From the NCBI GenBank assembly GCA_002399565.1, contig DHDW01000029.1:72979-85181 (forward strand): a DNA stretch of 12,203 nucleotides, read 5' to 3'. Source of the stretch: Bacteroidales bacterium UBA4866. Its GTDB lineage: Bacteria; Bacteroidota; Bacteroidia; Bacteroidales; P3. Under the pieces are notes generated by a model that worked only from the letters and a program-made list of their open reading frames with translations, did no database searches and was not told the DNA's origin. Shown piece by piece: positions 1 to 7,825 of the stretch (positions are counted from its first letter, which is position 1; every line of letters begins with the position of its first letter). The translations under genes and the position numbers were made by a program.

Positions 1-158
1 AAATGGCATTTCACCTTCAGAAACATAAGGAATAAATTCATAAAAACCTTATTTAATGGTCGTTATGATAGGATATAGGTTCTTAAAAATTAAGAGAAAA
101 ATTTAGGAGTAAAAGTTTGATTAAATTACCTCCCCTTTTAGTAAAGAACAAACAAAAA
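1..158. other. Intergenic tail beyond the membrane-protein gene
   Basis: No convincing gene is seen. On the minus strand a 16-codon frame (48 to 1), bounded by a stop at 49-51, reads plausibly (it contains YEFIPYVSEGEMP) but has no ATG until position 9. Another frame opens with an ATG at 39-41 and runs off the edge. Either could be the start of a gene lying outside the window, but neither can be supported. A small hairpin (TCTTAA, AAA, TTAAGA; 81-95) has no U-run and is a poor terminator. Confidence 0.4.
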
Positions 159-1280
159 CTAATCTTGTTGATTGAGGTTTTCTTGGTTGTACTTTTTAGC
201 TTTATTGGATAAGTTTGCTTGATAAGACCAACGAGTTCCTTCCAAAAGACTTGAATCCATTGTTTGCTCTATGGTGTTGGCTGTATTTTCTTCCATATAT
301 TTTTTAATCTCCTTTTTCTTCTTTCTATATGAATAAATAACATAAGCAAGGAACATCAATACACAAACAATTAAAATTATTAGTAATGATAAGTAAAAAA
401 TATTATCAAGTTGGTCTCTTCTAAATCCAGAACTTGTAATTGTTATTCCTTTTGTAAGAAACCCTTTTAAAGACACAAATATAAAAATAAGAATAATTAT
501 TAGGACAATATTTAGCCTAATATTAAATCTATCATTTATTACATACTGATCACTATAATCAACAAAACGGTATCTTTTAATTGCAAAGTTAGAAAGGAAT
601 AGTATCATAATTAGAGAAAAACCTATAACACTAATTTCTTTTAAAGTGAAAACGGGGATAAACCACAATAACAAAACTCCTGCACCAAAAAGAGAAGGAT
701 AAAAAAGATTGATCCTAACTCCTTCTTTTGTTTGATTACGGAAAGGGTCAAAGAATACTCTTACAAAAGGCACTAAAAGATAACAAAGGAAAATAGTTGC
801 ACTAATTGTCAGGGCAATAAAGAAAAGTTTAAGGAATAGACTTGGATAGGTAAGTCCCATAAAATCTGTTACAAGATTAACTCCCCAAAGATGATAAATC
901 TGACCAAATATAAATTCTCCAAATAACCTAATTATACAATGAAACATTGTCCAAAAAAGAAAAACGCCTATAGTTTTGTGGTGATAATGATGAGTAAGAA
1001 TAAGGGAAAGCAACCCAATTAATAAAATTGTTATTGGAGCAAAAGAGAAAACAACAAAAATGTTTTCAGCAGAATCCCAAATTGCTTTATCTGAAGAAAC
1101 TGCTCTATCGAAGTCTATCTTATCTATTTCAATAGGGATTGTTAGATTATTTGTAAAAGCAATAAAAGCCGTTGAGCCTATAGAAATATATAATACAAAT
1201 AAGAAAGCTACTATAAATAGTATTGTACTGCTTATGGTATCATTGAAATAACCTTTTCTATAATATTTTTCTTTAGTCAT
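159..1280 (-). CDS. Polytopic membrane protein of unknown function
   Basis: I do not recognise this 373-residue protein. It is an inner-membrane protein with about eight hydrophobic helices, roughly at residues 18-42, 73-97, 103-126, 147-172, 194-213, 214-233, 256-274 and 293-317. A basic patch (YRKKKKEIKK, about 318-327) follows the last helix, so the polar tail of about 50 residues should be cytoplasmic. A His-rich turn (HHYHH, 97-101) sits at the end of helix 2. It is too isolated to call a metal site, and no HExxH or other catalytic motif is visible. The ATG lies 6 bp after the stop of the 140-residue gene, with a GGAG about 10 bases ahead inside that gene, so translation is probably coupled. 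It is the last gene of the apparent peptidase-pheT operon. The tail is rich in N, Q and E. The gene call is strong; the function is unknown. Confidence 0.85.
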   Translation of the reverse strand: MTKEKYYRKGYFNDTISSTILFIVAFLFVLYISIGSTAFIAFTNNLTIPIEIDKIDFDRAVSSDKAIWDSAENIFVVFSFAPITILLIGLLSLILTHHYHHKTIGVFLFWTMFHCIIRLFGEFIFGQIYHLWGVNLVTDFMGLTYPSLFLKLFFIALTISATIFLCYLLVPFVRVFFDPFRNQTKEGVRINLFYPSLFGAGVLLLWFIPVFTLKEISVIGFSLIMILFLSNFAIKRYRFVDYSDQYVINDRFNIRLNIVLIIILIFIFVSLKGFLTKGITITSSGFRRDQLDNIFYLSLLIILIVCVLMFLAYVIYSYRKKKKEIKKYMEENTANTIEQTMDSSLLEGTRWSYQANLSNKAKKYNQENLNQQD

Positions 1281-1286
1281 ATTTGT

Positions 1287-1709
1287 TTATCTCCATTTAT
1301 ACCAAAATACTCTATCTTTAGCCTGAACCTTTAAAACATCTTTTATTTCAGTAATCATATAAATAAATATCTTAAGTTCTTTCTGCCTAAACCACATATA
1401 AGATTCATTATTCCCTCTACAAGCCTGGGAGAAATGCAATAAGAATTCATTCTTTGAAGCTTCAACCCACTCCACTGCTTTCTTTTCTCCATCAATGGCA
1501 TTACTCAATACTCCAAGAGTAGGATAACCATTAGTAAACAACCATTTTAAAGCCTCAATATCTCCCCTTACTGCATTTGACCAGGCAGCAAGTTCAATGT
1601 AACCGTTTTCTGCTAAAAACTTAAAGAAAAGCTTATCCCCTTGCAATGATTTGGTTAGTGCAAGCAAAACCTTTACATCATATTCTGGAAGAAGCTTTTC
1701 TTTATTCAT
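1287..1709 (-). CDS. Small protein of four 25-residue alpha-helical repeats
   Basis: This is a 140-residue protein with no signal peptide or membrane helix, so it is probably cytoplasmic. It has a regular internal repeat: glycines at residues 24, 49, 74 and 99 are exactly 25 residues apart, each in a similar setting (LTKSLQGD, WSNAVRGD, LSNAIDGE, FSQACRGN) and followed 7-8 residues later by an aromatic-rich helix (FFKFL, LKWLF, VEWVE, YMWFR). This looks like an ankyrin- or TPR-like helical-hairpin stack of about 25 residues per unit, which usually serves protein-protein contact. It does not match the ankyrin consensus closely enough to be named. It begins 21 bp after pheT and ends 6 bp before the membrane protein, so it is likely co-transcribed with both. 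A role as partner of the membrane protein is possible but is only an inference from position. Confidence 0.8.
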   Translation of the reverse strand: MNKEKLLPEYDVKVLLALTKSLQGDKLFFKFLAENGYIELAAWSNAVRGDIEALKWLFTNGYPTLGVLSNAIDGEKKAVEWVEASKNEFLLHFSQACRGNNESYMWFRQKELKIFIYMITEIKDVLKVQAKDRVFWYKWR

Positions 1710-1730
1710 TATCTAAATTTATTATTCGCT

Positions 1731-4202
1731 CTATCTAAGCTTTGCACCCAACTTATCTTCAAAGCTCTTTAAAAGCTTATTCATTATTGATTCAATTTGC
1801 TTATCATTTAGAGTTTTTTCTGTGTCTTGTAAAGTGAAGCTTAAAGCATATTGTTTTTTGCCTTGAGGAAGTTTTTCTCCCTTATAAACATCAAACAAAG
1901 TTATATTCTTTTTAAGGAATTTCTTTTCAGTTTGATAAGCCAAGTTTTCAATTTCAGCAAATGAAACACTATCATCAATAACTAAGGCTAAATCTCTTCT
2001 AACTTCAGGGAATTTTGATATTTCTTCGTACTTAATTTCTTTAGCATTTTGAAGAGCTTTAACAACTAAATCCCAATTAAAGTCTGCAAAGTAAATGTCT
2101 TGTTTAATATCAAATTCTTTTCTAACCTTTTGATTAATCTTTCCAAAACTAAGAATAACTTTCTTGCTATCACGATTAACATATTGTAAGCCTTGCATAT
2201 ATTCTACAGAGGATTCTTCTAAAGAATATTGAGAAGGATTAACTCTTAATCTTTCAAAGATATTCATTAGAATATTCTTTAAATCGAAGAAATTAGTTTC
2301 TTCTTCCTTCTTTTGCCATGTTTCTTTGAAGTTAGCTCCTGTTGTGAAAATACATAAATGCTTTTCTTCGTTATAGCGTTTTCTTATATTTTCATCTTCA
2401 AATTGGTCTAAGTTCTTAGAATAACAATTTCCAAATTCAAAAACCTTAATATTATTTACCTTCCTGTTAATATTATAAGATATGGTTTCCAATCCTCCAT
2501 ATAGCAAAGTTTGACGCATAAGTCCAAGATCCTTGCTTAAAGCATTTAAGATACCAACACTTTTTTCAAAAGGAAAGTCTTTATTGTTTTCGTAATAAGA
2601 TGTTTTGGTTAGAGAGTTATTCATTATCTCATTAAAACCATTTGAAACAAGATAGTCGGAAATAAGGTTTTGAATCTTTTCAGTGTCTGGTTTTTGCTTA
2701 TAAGTTAAGCTGCTTTTAATATCAGTTGGTATCTCAACATTATTATATCCATAAATTCTGAGAACTTCTTCAATAATATCACATTCTCTTAAAACGTCAA
2801 CCTTATTTGTTGGAACACTTACTCTCATACCTTGTTCATCTTCCTTAAGAATTGAAATGTTTAAAGCAATAAGAATATTCTTTATTATTTGAGGTTCTAT
2901 TTTCTTTCCAATTAGAGAATACATATTATTATAGTTAATATCTATTTCTGCAGGCTTAATTTCATTTGGATAAACATCAACAATACTTGAACTTATTTCT
3001 CCTCCAGCTAATTCTTTGGTTAAAAGTGCAGCTCGCTTAAGAGCATAAATTGTTATGTTAGGGTCAGTTCCTCTTTCGTAACGGAAGGAAGCATCAGTTT
3101 TCAAAGTATGATATTTAGAAGCCTTACGTATAGTTACTGGATTAAAATAAGCACTTTCAATAAATATATTCTTAGTTTCCTTAGTAACTCCATAATCCAG
3201 ACCTCCATAAATTCCTCCCATACACATACCTTCTTCCTGATTACAAATCATTACTTCTTCCCCATTAAGTTCTCTTTCTTCTCCATCAAGAGTTTTGAAT
3301 TTTGTTCCCTTAGGAAGAGTTTTAACTTCAATCTTATTCCCTTTTATCTTATCCAAATCAAAAGCATGAAGAGGTTGTCCTATTTCAAATAAAACATAAT
3401 TAGTTATATCAACAATATTATTTATTGGTCTAATTCCAATTAATTTCAAACGGTCAGCAAGCCAGGAAGGAGAATCTTTAATTTCAATATTTGAAATAGT
3501 AACTCCACAATAACGAGGGCAGATTGAAGAATCAGTAATGATTTCAACCTTTTTATTTTCATTATCTATTTTAAAGCCTTCAACACTTGGCAATTTTAAT
3601 TCAATGTTTTCTTTTAACTGAGTTTGAATTAGAGCAACCAAATCTCTACCAACTCCAATATGTGATGTTGCATCAGAACGATTAGGAGTAAGACCTATTT
3701 CAAAAACATAGTCTTCTTTAACATTCAAATATTCTTTTGCAGGAGTTCCAACCTCAACATTATTATCTTCAATAACTAAAATTCCATCATGGTTATCGCT
3801 AACTTGAAGTTCTTTTTCAGAACAAATCATTCCTTCGCTAACATAACCTCTAAGTTTTGATTTCTTAATTTCAAAAAATTCTTCTTCTGAAGTATAAACT
3901 CTTGCACCAATTTTTGCAACAATAACTTTTTGTCCTTTTGCAACATTATGGGCTCCACAAACAATATTCAAAGGAGTTTCTTCTCCAACATCAACAGTTG
4001 TTAGATGTAAGTGGTCAGAATCAGGATGATTTTCGCAAGTCAAAACTTGTCCAACAACATAATTCTTCAAACCTCCCTTAATTGTTTCTACTGTTTCAAT
4101 CGATTCTACTTCCAAACCACAGAAAGTAAGTAAATTTTCAACCTTTTCAACGCTTAGATTAGTAGGCACATAATCCTTTAGCCAGTTATATGATATTTTC
4201 AT
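1731..4202 (-). CDS. pheT: Phenylalanine--tRNA ligase beta subunit
   Basis: This is the beta chain of the cytoplasmic alpha2-beta2 phenylalanyl-tRNA synthetase, which charges tRNA-Phe and edits misacylated Tyr-tRNA. All expected parts are present in the 823 residues. There is an N-terminal KISYNWLKDYV start and an EMAP-type tRNA-binding domain at about 45-150 (VVGQVLTCENHPDSDHL, then KLRGYVSEGMICSEKEL). The B3/B4 editing region spans about 215-400 (NYVLFEIGQPLHAFD; DASFRYERGTDP). A B5 domain lies at about 405-480, followed by the catalytic-like core and a C-terminal FDX-ACB anticodon-binding domain at about 730-823 (KFPEVRRDLALVIDD to the end). The length fits bacterial PheT of this phylum. 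The catalytic alpha subunit (pheS) is not in the window. The gene starts 36 bp after the S46 peptidase with no terminator between them, so it may be transcribed from the peptidase promoter. Confidence 0.98.
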   Translation of the reverse strand: MKISYNWLKDYVPTNLSVEKVENLLTFCGLEVESIETVETIKGGLKNYVVGQVLTCENHPDSDHLHLTTVDVGEETPLNIVCGAHNVAKGQKVIVAKIGARVYTSEEEFFEIKKSKLRGYVSEGMICSEKELQVSDNHDGILVIEDNNVEVGTPAKEYLNVKEDYVFEIGLTPNRSDATSHIGVGRDLVALIQTQLKENIELKLPSVEGFKIDNENKKVEIITDSSICPRYCGVTISNIEIKDSPSWLADRLKLIGIRPINNIVDITNYVLFEIGQPLHAFDLDKIKGNKIEVKTLPKGTKFKTLDGEERELNGEEVMICNQEEGMCMGGIYGGLDYGVTKETKNIFIESAYFNPVTIRKASKYHTLKTDASFRYERGTDPNITIYALKRAALLTKELAGGEISSSIVDVYPNEIKPAEIDINYNNMYSLIGKKIEPQIIKNILIALNISILKEDEQGMRVSVPTNKVDVLRECDIIEEVLRIYGYNNVEIPTDIKSSLTYKQKPDTEKIQNLISDYLVSNGFNEIMNNSLTKTSYYENNKDFPFEKSVGILNALSKDLGLMRQTLLYGGLETISYNINRKVNNIKVFEFGNCYSKNLDQFEDENIRKRYNEEKHLCIFTTGANFKETWQKKEEETNFFDLKNILMNIFERLRVNPSQYSLEESSVEYMQGLQYVNRDSKKVILSFGKINQKVRKEFDIKQDIYFADFNWDLVVKALQNAKEIKYEEISKFPEVRRDLALVIDDSVSFAEIENLAYQTEKKFLKKNITLFDVYKGEKLPQGKKQYALSFTLQDTEKTLNDKQIESIMNKLLKSFEDKLGAKLR

Positions 4203-4238
4203 CTATTTAATATAGTATTATATTCTTTTTCGTTTAAG

Positions 4239-6425
4239 TTATTCAACGATATTTAGCTCGTCAATAATGTTTTTAGCACCTGCAAATTTATCAATAATAA
4301 ATAAACAATAACGAATATCAAGTGAAATATTTCTACATTGGTCTGGATCATAAATAATATCACTCATTGTTCCTTCCCAATTCCTGTCAAAATTAATACC
4401 AACCAAATTTCCATTAGCATCCATTACAGGTGAACCAGAGTTTCCTCCTGTTGTGTGGTTGGAAGCAATAAATGCAACAGGCATTTCACCTTTTGAGTTT
4501 GCATAACGTCCATAATCTTTCTTAACATAAAGTTCTTTAAGTTTCTTCACTACAACATAATCGTAAATTTCTGGATTTTCTTTTTCCATAATTCCTTTTA
4601 GAGTTGTGTATGCTTGATAATTAACTCCATCTCTTGGATTGTATGGCTTAACATTTCCATAGGCAACTCTAAGAGTCAGGTTTGCATCAGGATAAAATTC
4701 TTTTGAAGATTGCATTTCCATAATTCCCTTAACATAAAGTCTGTAAAGACTATCAATCTTTGAGTCAATTTCAACCAACTTATTCATATCTTCATCAACA
4801 ACAGAGCCCCAAATTGCTGAAAGTATTTCCATCGCAGGGTCAGAAAGCACCTTACTCATTTTAAATCTCTTTAAATATTTCTCTGCTTGCTTTGGATTTG
4901 AAAGGAAAGACTTATCGTAAACATAACCGAAATACTTCTTGGCATCATTATCGTAGTTAGAGTTTATCTTTTCTTGCATCCATGGGTAATTATTCTTTGC
5001 AAAATCACTATAGTAAATATTCATAAGCTCAACAAAAATACTTCTATCAACCATCTTATGCTTTTCATAATCTTTGCTAAAATATTTTTGCAGGTTTTCC
5101 AAAACAATATCAGCTTCCTTTTGCACCTCATCTTTGCTTAAGGTATCTTGTTTTGCTTTTTGAATTATGGATAGAACGCTACGACCATTTTTCATTAAAT
5201 CGGATGCCAAAAGAGCTTCTCCCAAATACAAATAAGCCATTTCCAAATCAGCTCCTTCATTATACAAGCTCTTGAAGTTATCAATCAAACCACCATACTC
5301 TTCTTTTCTTTGCTCAGTTACATTAGCCCATATATTAAACTCTTTCTCAAACTCCCTTTTCTTCTGGGTAGCATTCAATCTCTTAATTCCCTTAACTTCT
5401 CCAATCCATTTCTTCCAACCATTAGCAATACCAGCAACTCCTGCAGCATAACGCAAACGCTGAGCTGAACTTTCATTCATTGCAGCATTATAAATTTTAA
5501 GTCTTGCATCTCTAAGTTTAATTCTTGCAGGGTCTTCAAAATTGGCAACTCTGTCAACAGCATAAGAAGTTAAGAATTGCTTTGTTGTGCCAGGATAACC
5601 AAAAACAAAAGTAAAATCACCTTCCTCAACTCCCTTTAAACTAATATTCAAAGACTTCTTAGGCTTAAAAGGAACATTATCTTTAGAATATTTTGCAGGC
5701 TTGTTGTTCTTATCTGCATAAACTCTAAAAATTGAGAAATCACCAGTATGACGAGGCCACATCCAGTTATCAGTATCTCCACCAAACTTACCAATATTGG
5801 AAGGAGGTGCACCAACTAAACGAACATCTGTAAAAACTTCATTAACATAAAGGAAATATTGGTTACCATAATAGAAAGGCTTAACAACAGCTTCGTAATT
5901 AGTATTCTCAGTAGCTTTTTTACTTATCTCCTTAATGTTCTTTTCAATCATCTTTTCTCTTTCCTTTTCAGAAGTGGAATTGCTTATTCCTTCAAGCACC
6001 TTTTGAGTTACATCTTCCATATAAACAAGCTGAGTTATGGTAAGACCAGGACAAGGAAGCTCTTCTTCCTTACTCATAGCCCAAAAACCATTTGTCAAAT
6101 AATCTCTTTCAACAGTGCTTTGGCGAACAATAAAGCTATAACCACAATGGTGATTAGTAAGCAAAAGCCCTTCATTTGAAACAAACTCCCCAGTACAACC
6201 AGAGCCAAAGAGGATAACAGCATCCTTCAAAGAAGAATTATTTACATCATAAATATCTTTAGCAGAGATTTTCATCCCCTTTTGTTTCATATCAGCTTCT
6301 CTCTTTTGAAGCAACAAAGGCAGCCACATTCCCTCATCAGCCAACGTAACCAAAGGCAATGAAAGCAAAACAATTGCAAAACCTAAAATAAATTTTCTCT
6401 TCATCATATTTCTCTTTTTAAACAT
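4239..6425 (-). CDS. S46 dipeptidyl peptidase, DPP11-like (Asp/Glu-specific)
   Basis: This is an exported serine exopeptidase that removes dipeptides from oligopeptide N-termini in the periplasm or at the cell surface, feeding peptide catabolism. A Sec signal peptide is visible (basic start, hydrophobic stretch at about 12-28, likely cut after TLA before DEG). The triad is His93 (TNHHCGY), probably Asp229 (WPRHTGDF) and Ser663 (GGNSGSP). Asn220 and Trp221 (GGDTDNWMW) and Asp680 match the residues known in this family to hold the substrate amino group. Arg681 (NFDRNWEG), 18 residues after the catalytic Ser, corresponds to Arg673 of P. gingivalis DPP11, where DPP7 has Gly; this predicts acidic P1 specificity. 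At 728 residues the length is normal. No T9SS C-terminal domain is seen. The start may instead be Met7 or Met8 (6407 or 6404), which gives a more typical signal-peptide n-region; the upstream ATG has AGGAT about 5 bases before it. Confidence 0.95.
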   Translation of the reverse strand: MFKKRNMMKRKFILGFAIVLLSLPLVTLADEGMWLPLLLQKREADMKQKGMKISAKDIYDVNNSSLKDAVILFGSGCTGEFVSNEGLLLTNHHCGYSFIVRQSTVERDYLTNGFWAMSKEEELPCPGLTITQLVYMEDVTQKVLEGISNSTSEKEREKMIEKNIKEISKKATENTNYEAVVKPFYYGNQYFLYVNEVFTDVRLVGAPPSNIGKFGGDTDNWMWPRHTGDFSIFRVYADKNNKPAKYSKDNVPFKPKKSLNISLKGVEEGDFTFVFGYPGTTKQFLTSYAVDRVANFEDPARIKLRDARLKIYNAAMNESSAQRLRYAAGVAGIANGWKKWIGEVKGIKRLNATQKKREFEKEFNIWANVTEQRKEEYGGLIDNFKSLYNEGADLEMAYLYLGEALLASDLMKNGRSVLSIIQKAKQDTLSKDEVQKEADIVLENLQKYFSKDYEKHKMVDRSIFVELMNIYYSDFAKNNYPWMQEKINSNYDNDAKKYFGYVYDKSFLSNPKQAEKYLKRFKMSKVLSDPAMEILSAIWGSVVDEDMNKLVEIDSKIDSLYRLYVKGIMEMQSSKEFYPDANLTLRVAYGNVKPYNPRDGVNYQAYTTLKGIMEKENPEIYDYVVVKKLKELYVKKDYGRYANSKGEMPVAFIASNHTTGGNSGSPVMDANGNLVGINFDRNWEGTMSDIIYDPDQCRNISLDIRYCLFIIDKFAGAKNIIDELNIVE

Positions 6426-6496
6426 TTATCCTATCCAACTATTAAACAGTTCAATACAACCATTTATCCATTATAAAAATAAAGATTCATAGTTTG

Positions 6497-6528
6497 CAAA
6501 TCTACAAATAATATCTAAAATAGACAAT
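6497..6528 (-). promoter_or_regulatory. Predicted promoter of the S46 peptidase (and perhaps pheT)
   Basis: On the minus strand TAGATTTG (6497-6504) fits the Bacteroidota -7 consensus TAnnTTTG. An ATTG (6525-6528) lies 20 bases upstream, at the place of the -33 element. Transcription would start near 6490, giving a leader of about 65 bases before the ATG at 6425. Confidence 0.5.
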
Positions 6529-6542
6529 GAAGTTATTTCAAA

Positions 6543-6601
6543 CAATAACTTCTTTATTTTGAATTTAGACTTCTTATTTTTGGATTTAGAAGAAGTTATT
6601 G
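6543..6601. repeat. Perfect 12-bp inverted repeat
   Basis: CAATAACTTCTT (6543-6554) and AAGAAGTTATTG (6590-6601) are exact reverse complements around a 35-base loop. The right arm ends 2 bp before the 22-bp near-palindrome array begins. Neither strand has a convincing U-run after the stem, so this is not a typical terminator. Confidence 0.8.
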
Positions 6602-6733
6602 TACCCAATAAGTGGCACTTTCATACCCAAAAAGTGGCACTTCTCGATATAAAAAGTGCCACTTTTTAACTATAAATAAGAAGTCTAAAAGTAAAAAGAA
6701 GAAGTATCGATTCAAAAACAAGAAGTCTAAATT
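6562..6733. repeat. Long inverted repeat enclosing the 22-bp array
   Basis: Positions 6562-6582 and 6713-6733 are reverse complements at 20 of 21 bases (core AATTTAGACTTCTT and AAGAAGTCTAAATT). A second right-hand arm at 6674-6689 is an exact 16-base complement of 6564-6579 (TTTAGACTTCTTATTT). The left arm can therefore pair with either of two right arms, and both arrangements place the near-palindrome array in the loop. Confidence 0.8.
6604..6669. repeat. Three-unit 22-bp tandem array of near-palindromes
   Basis: Three units of exactly 22 bp (6604-6625, 6626-6647, 6648-6669) each carry an 11-bp near-palindrome: AAGTGGCACTT at 6610-6620 and 6632-6642, and its reverse complement AAGTGCCACTT at 6654-6664. 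Centres are at 6615, 6637 and 6659. Units 1 and 2 share most flanking bases; unit 3 differs. At 22 bp, about two helical turns, the cores face the same side of the DNA. Confidence 0.85.
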
Positions 6734-6795
6734 TAAAATCATAAGGTAATCTTCTTTGATTGTACTAATTTCGGAACATTTTTTATCAAAATTTC

Positions 6796-6840
6796 TTTGC
6801 TCTGCAAAGCGACAAAGTTGATAACTTGACTTGCAAGCGG
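6796..6840 (+). repeat. 45-bp dispersed repeat, copy 1
   Basis: This segment (with core TGCAAAGCGACAAAGT) matches 10718-10762 at 39 of 45 bases in the same orientation. Similarity continues weakly on the left (GGAACATTTTT here, GGAATATTTTT there). At the second copy the repeat sits between two REP-like half palindromes, so it is probably part of a longer REP-related element. Confidence 0.75.
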
Positions 6841-6871
6841 TAACCCTATACTTATTCAAGACTTATTTATC

Positions 6872-6951
6872 CTGTCTTTTTCCCTAAAATAGTTTTGCTT
6901 ATTGATGTTTATCAGAGATTTACATCATTATCTCCAATTCTGATACACTAC
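6872..6951. repeat. 80-bp imperfect direct repeat, copy 1
   Basis: This segment matches 7027-7105 in the same orientation. The right-hand 51 bases (6901-6951 against 7055-7105) agree at 44 of 51 positions, beginning ATTGATGTTTATCA and ending CTGATACACTAC. The left part matches from CTGTCTTTT with one gap. The copies start 155 bp apart. Copy 2 abuts the stop codon of the secreted-protein gene, so copy 1 may mark the end of a lost second gene. Confidence 0.75.
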
Positions 6952-7008
6952 ATCATAAAATCTTCTTTTGTTGTTGTTTTAAATTCGTTTTAGAGGTTTA
7001 AAAATAGA

Positions 7009-7035
7009 AAAAGACAGAATAATATTCTGTCTTTT
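7009..7035 (-). terminator. Hairpin terminator for the secreted-protein gene
   Basis: AAAAGACAGAAT (7009-7020), a 3-base loop and ATTCTGTCTTTT (7024-7035) form a perfect 12-bp stem. On the minus strand the stem is followed by CTATTTTT, giving a U-rich tail about 72 bases after the stop codon at 7107. The stem itself ends in A/T runs, so it could also act on the other strand. Confidence 0.75.
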
Positions 7036-7105
7036 CGCTAAACATATTTTAATAATTGATGTTTATCAACGACTTACATCGTCAACTCCAAATCTGATAC
7101 ACTAC
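7027..7105. repeat. 80-bp imperfect direct repeat, copy 2
   Basis: This is the partner of 6872-6951 (44 of 51 identities over 7055-7105). It ends one base from the stop codon of the minus-strand secreted-protein gene and at its left edge overlaps the terminator hairpin, so it amounts to the 3' untranslated region of that gene. Confidence 0.75.
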
Positions 7106-7106
7106 C

Positions 7107-7820
7107 CTAATACCAAATATCATACCCACTTGGTAATCCTCTTAATCCTTTTGACCAATATGCAAAGGTATTATAATCTTTCTTTTTCTTACTTTTTTTC
7201 ATTTTAGGGAAGTAAAAACCATTTTCAATCCAACATTGTTCATTCTTTTCTTTATCTATTGGAACTAACTTATTGCCTTTTATCAATAATGGAAAATTAT
7301 CAAAATACATACAAGTTGGAACATAATCAACATTAATGATAAGAGGTATCTTATCCGAACTAATTTTTATTACTTGGCGTTTTACTTTTGTTCTAATATC
7401 ATAATAAGGTCCTATTCTTATTACTAATAATAAATTGTCATCGCGATGCTCATTCCAAACTATTCTCTTGTTTAATGTATCATAAGTTAAATCCCATATT
7501 TCTCCGACAAGCTCATATTTTTTTTGTCTCTTTTGATATAATTTCATTAAAACAGGAAATCCTTTTCCAACAGTTGATTCATAAGGATTATATTCTATTT
7601 TACATTGTTGTTTTGGATTTGAGGAAAAGAATAATGTATCATTATTTCTTTTATAATAACAAGTATCAACAATATCCCAATCTGGAAGTCCTAAAAAACT
7701 AACAGTACAAACTGAATCATTAATTATTTCAAATTGACCAAAGTTTTTCTTTCCATAATATGTTTGAGAAAAAACAAAATTACTAATTAACAAGACTGAT
7801 AACATAATTATATTTTTCAT
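7107..7820 (-). CDS. Secreted protein of unknown function; candidate immunity partner
   Basis: This 237-residue protein is not one I recognise. It starts with a classical Sec signal peptide (MKNIIMLSVLLISNFVFSQ, likely cut before QT) and has no lipobox Cys, so it is predicted to be periplasmic or exported. The mature part is rich in beta-prone and charged residues (DSVCTVSFLGLPDWD; FPLLIKGNKLVPIDK) with a strongly basic patch near the C-terminus (MKKSKKKKDY) and no membrane helix after the signal. Its ATG is only 5 bases after the stop of the HExxH domain gene, and a terminator lies about 72 bases past its stop. The order of toxin-like domain followed at once by a small exported protein is typical of polymorphic toxin-immunity pairs. 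That is the basis for the immunity suggestion; no sequence motif proves it. Confidence 0.8.
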   Translation of the reverse strand: MKNIIMLSVLLISNFVFSQTYYGKKNFGQFEIINDSVCTVSFLGLPDWDIVDTCYYKRNNDTLFFSSNPKQQCKIEYNPYESTVGKGFPVLMKLYQKRQKKYELVGEIWDLTYDTLNKRIVWNEHRDDNLLLVIRIGPYYDIRTKVKRQVIKISSDKIPLIINVDYVPTCMYFDNFPLLIKGNKLVPIDKEKNEQCWIENGFYFPKMKKSKKKKDYNTFAYWSKGLRGLPSGYDIWY

Positions 7821-7825
7821 AACAT

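Larger units (their letters stand above)
6426..7106. other. Gene-free, repeat-dense intergenic region
   Basis: This 681-base stretch lies between the peptidase and the secreted protein, both on the minus strand. From left to right it holds the peptidase promoter, a nested set of inverted repeats, a three-unit 22-bp near-palindrome array, a 45-bp dispersed repeat, and two copies of an 80-bp direct repeat separated by a short spacer that contains a strong hairpin terminator. The 87-codon minus-strand frame through it is built from the repeats and is not taken as a gene. Confidence 0.7.

Noticed and set aside
4239..6425. Type IX secretion cargo
   Set aside because: The protein ends with the peptidase fold (IIDELNIVE) and has no extra C-terminal sorting domain.
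6596..6859. 87-codon minus-strand open frame
   Set aside because: It is built from the 22-bp array, inverted repeats and the 45-bp dispersed repeat; the composition is Phe/Leu-rich and unlike the real genes, with no domain.
7107..7820. Lipoprotein
   Set aside because: The signal region ends FVFSQT with no Cys near the cleavage site, so a lipobox is absent.
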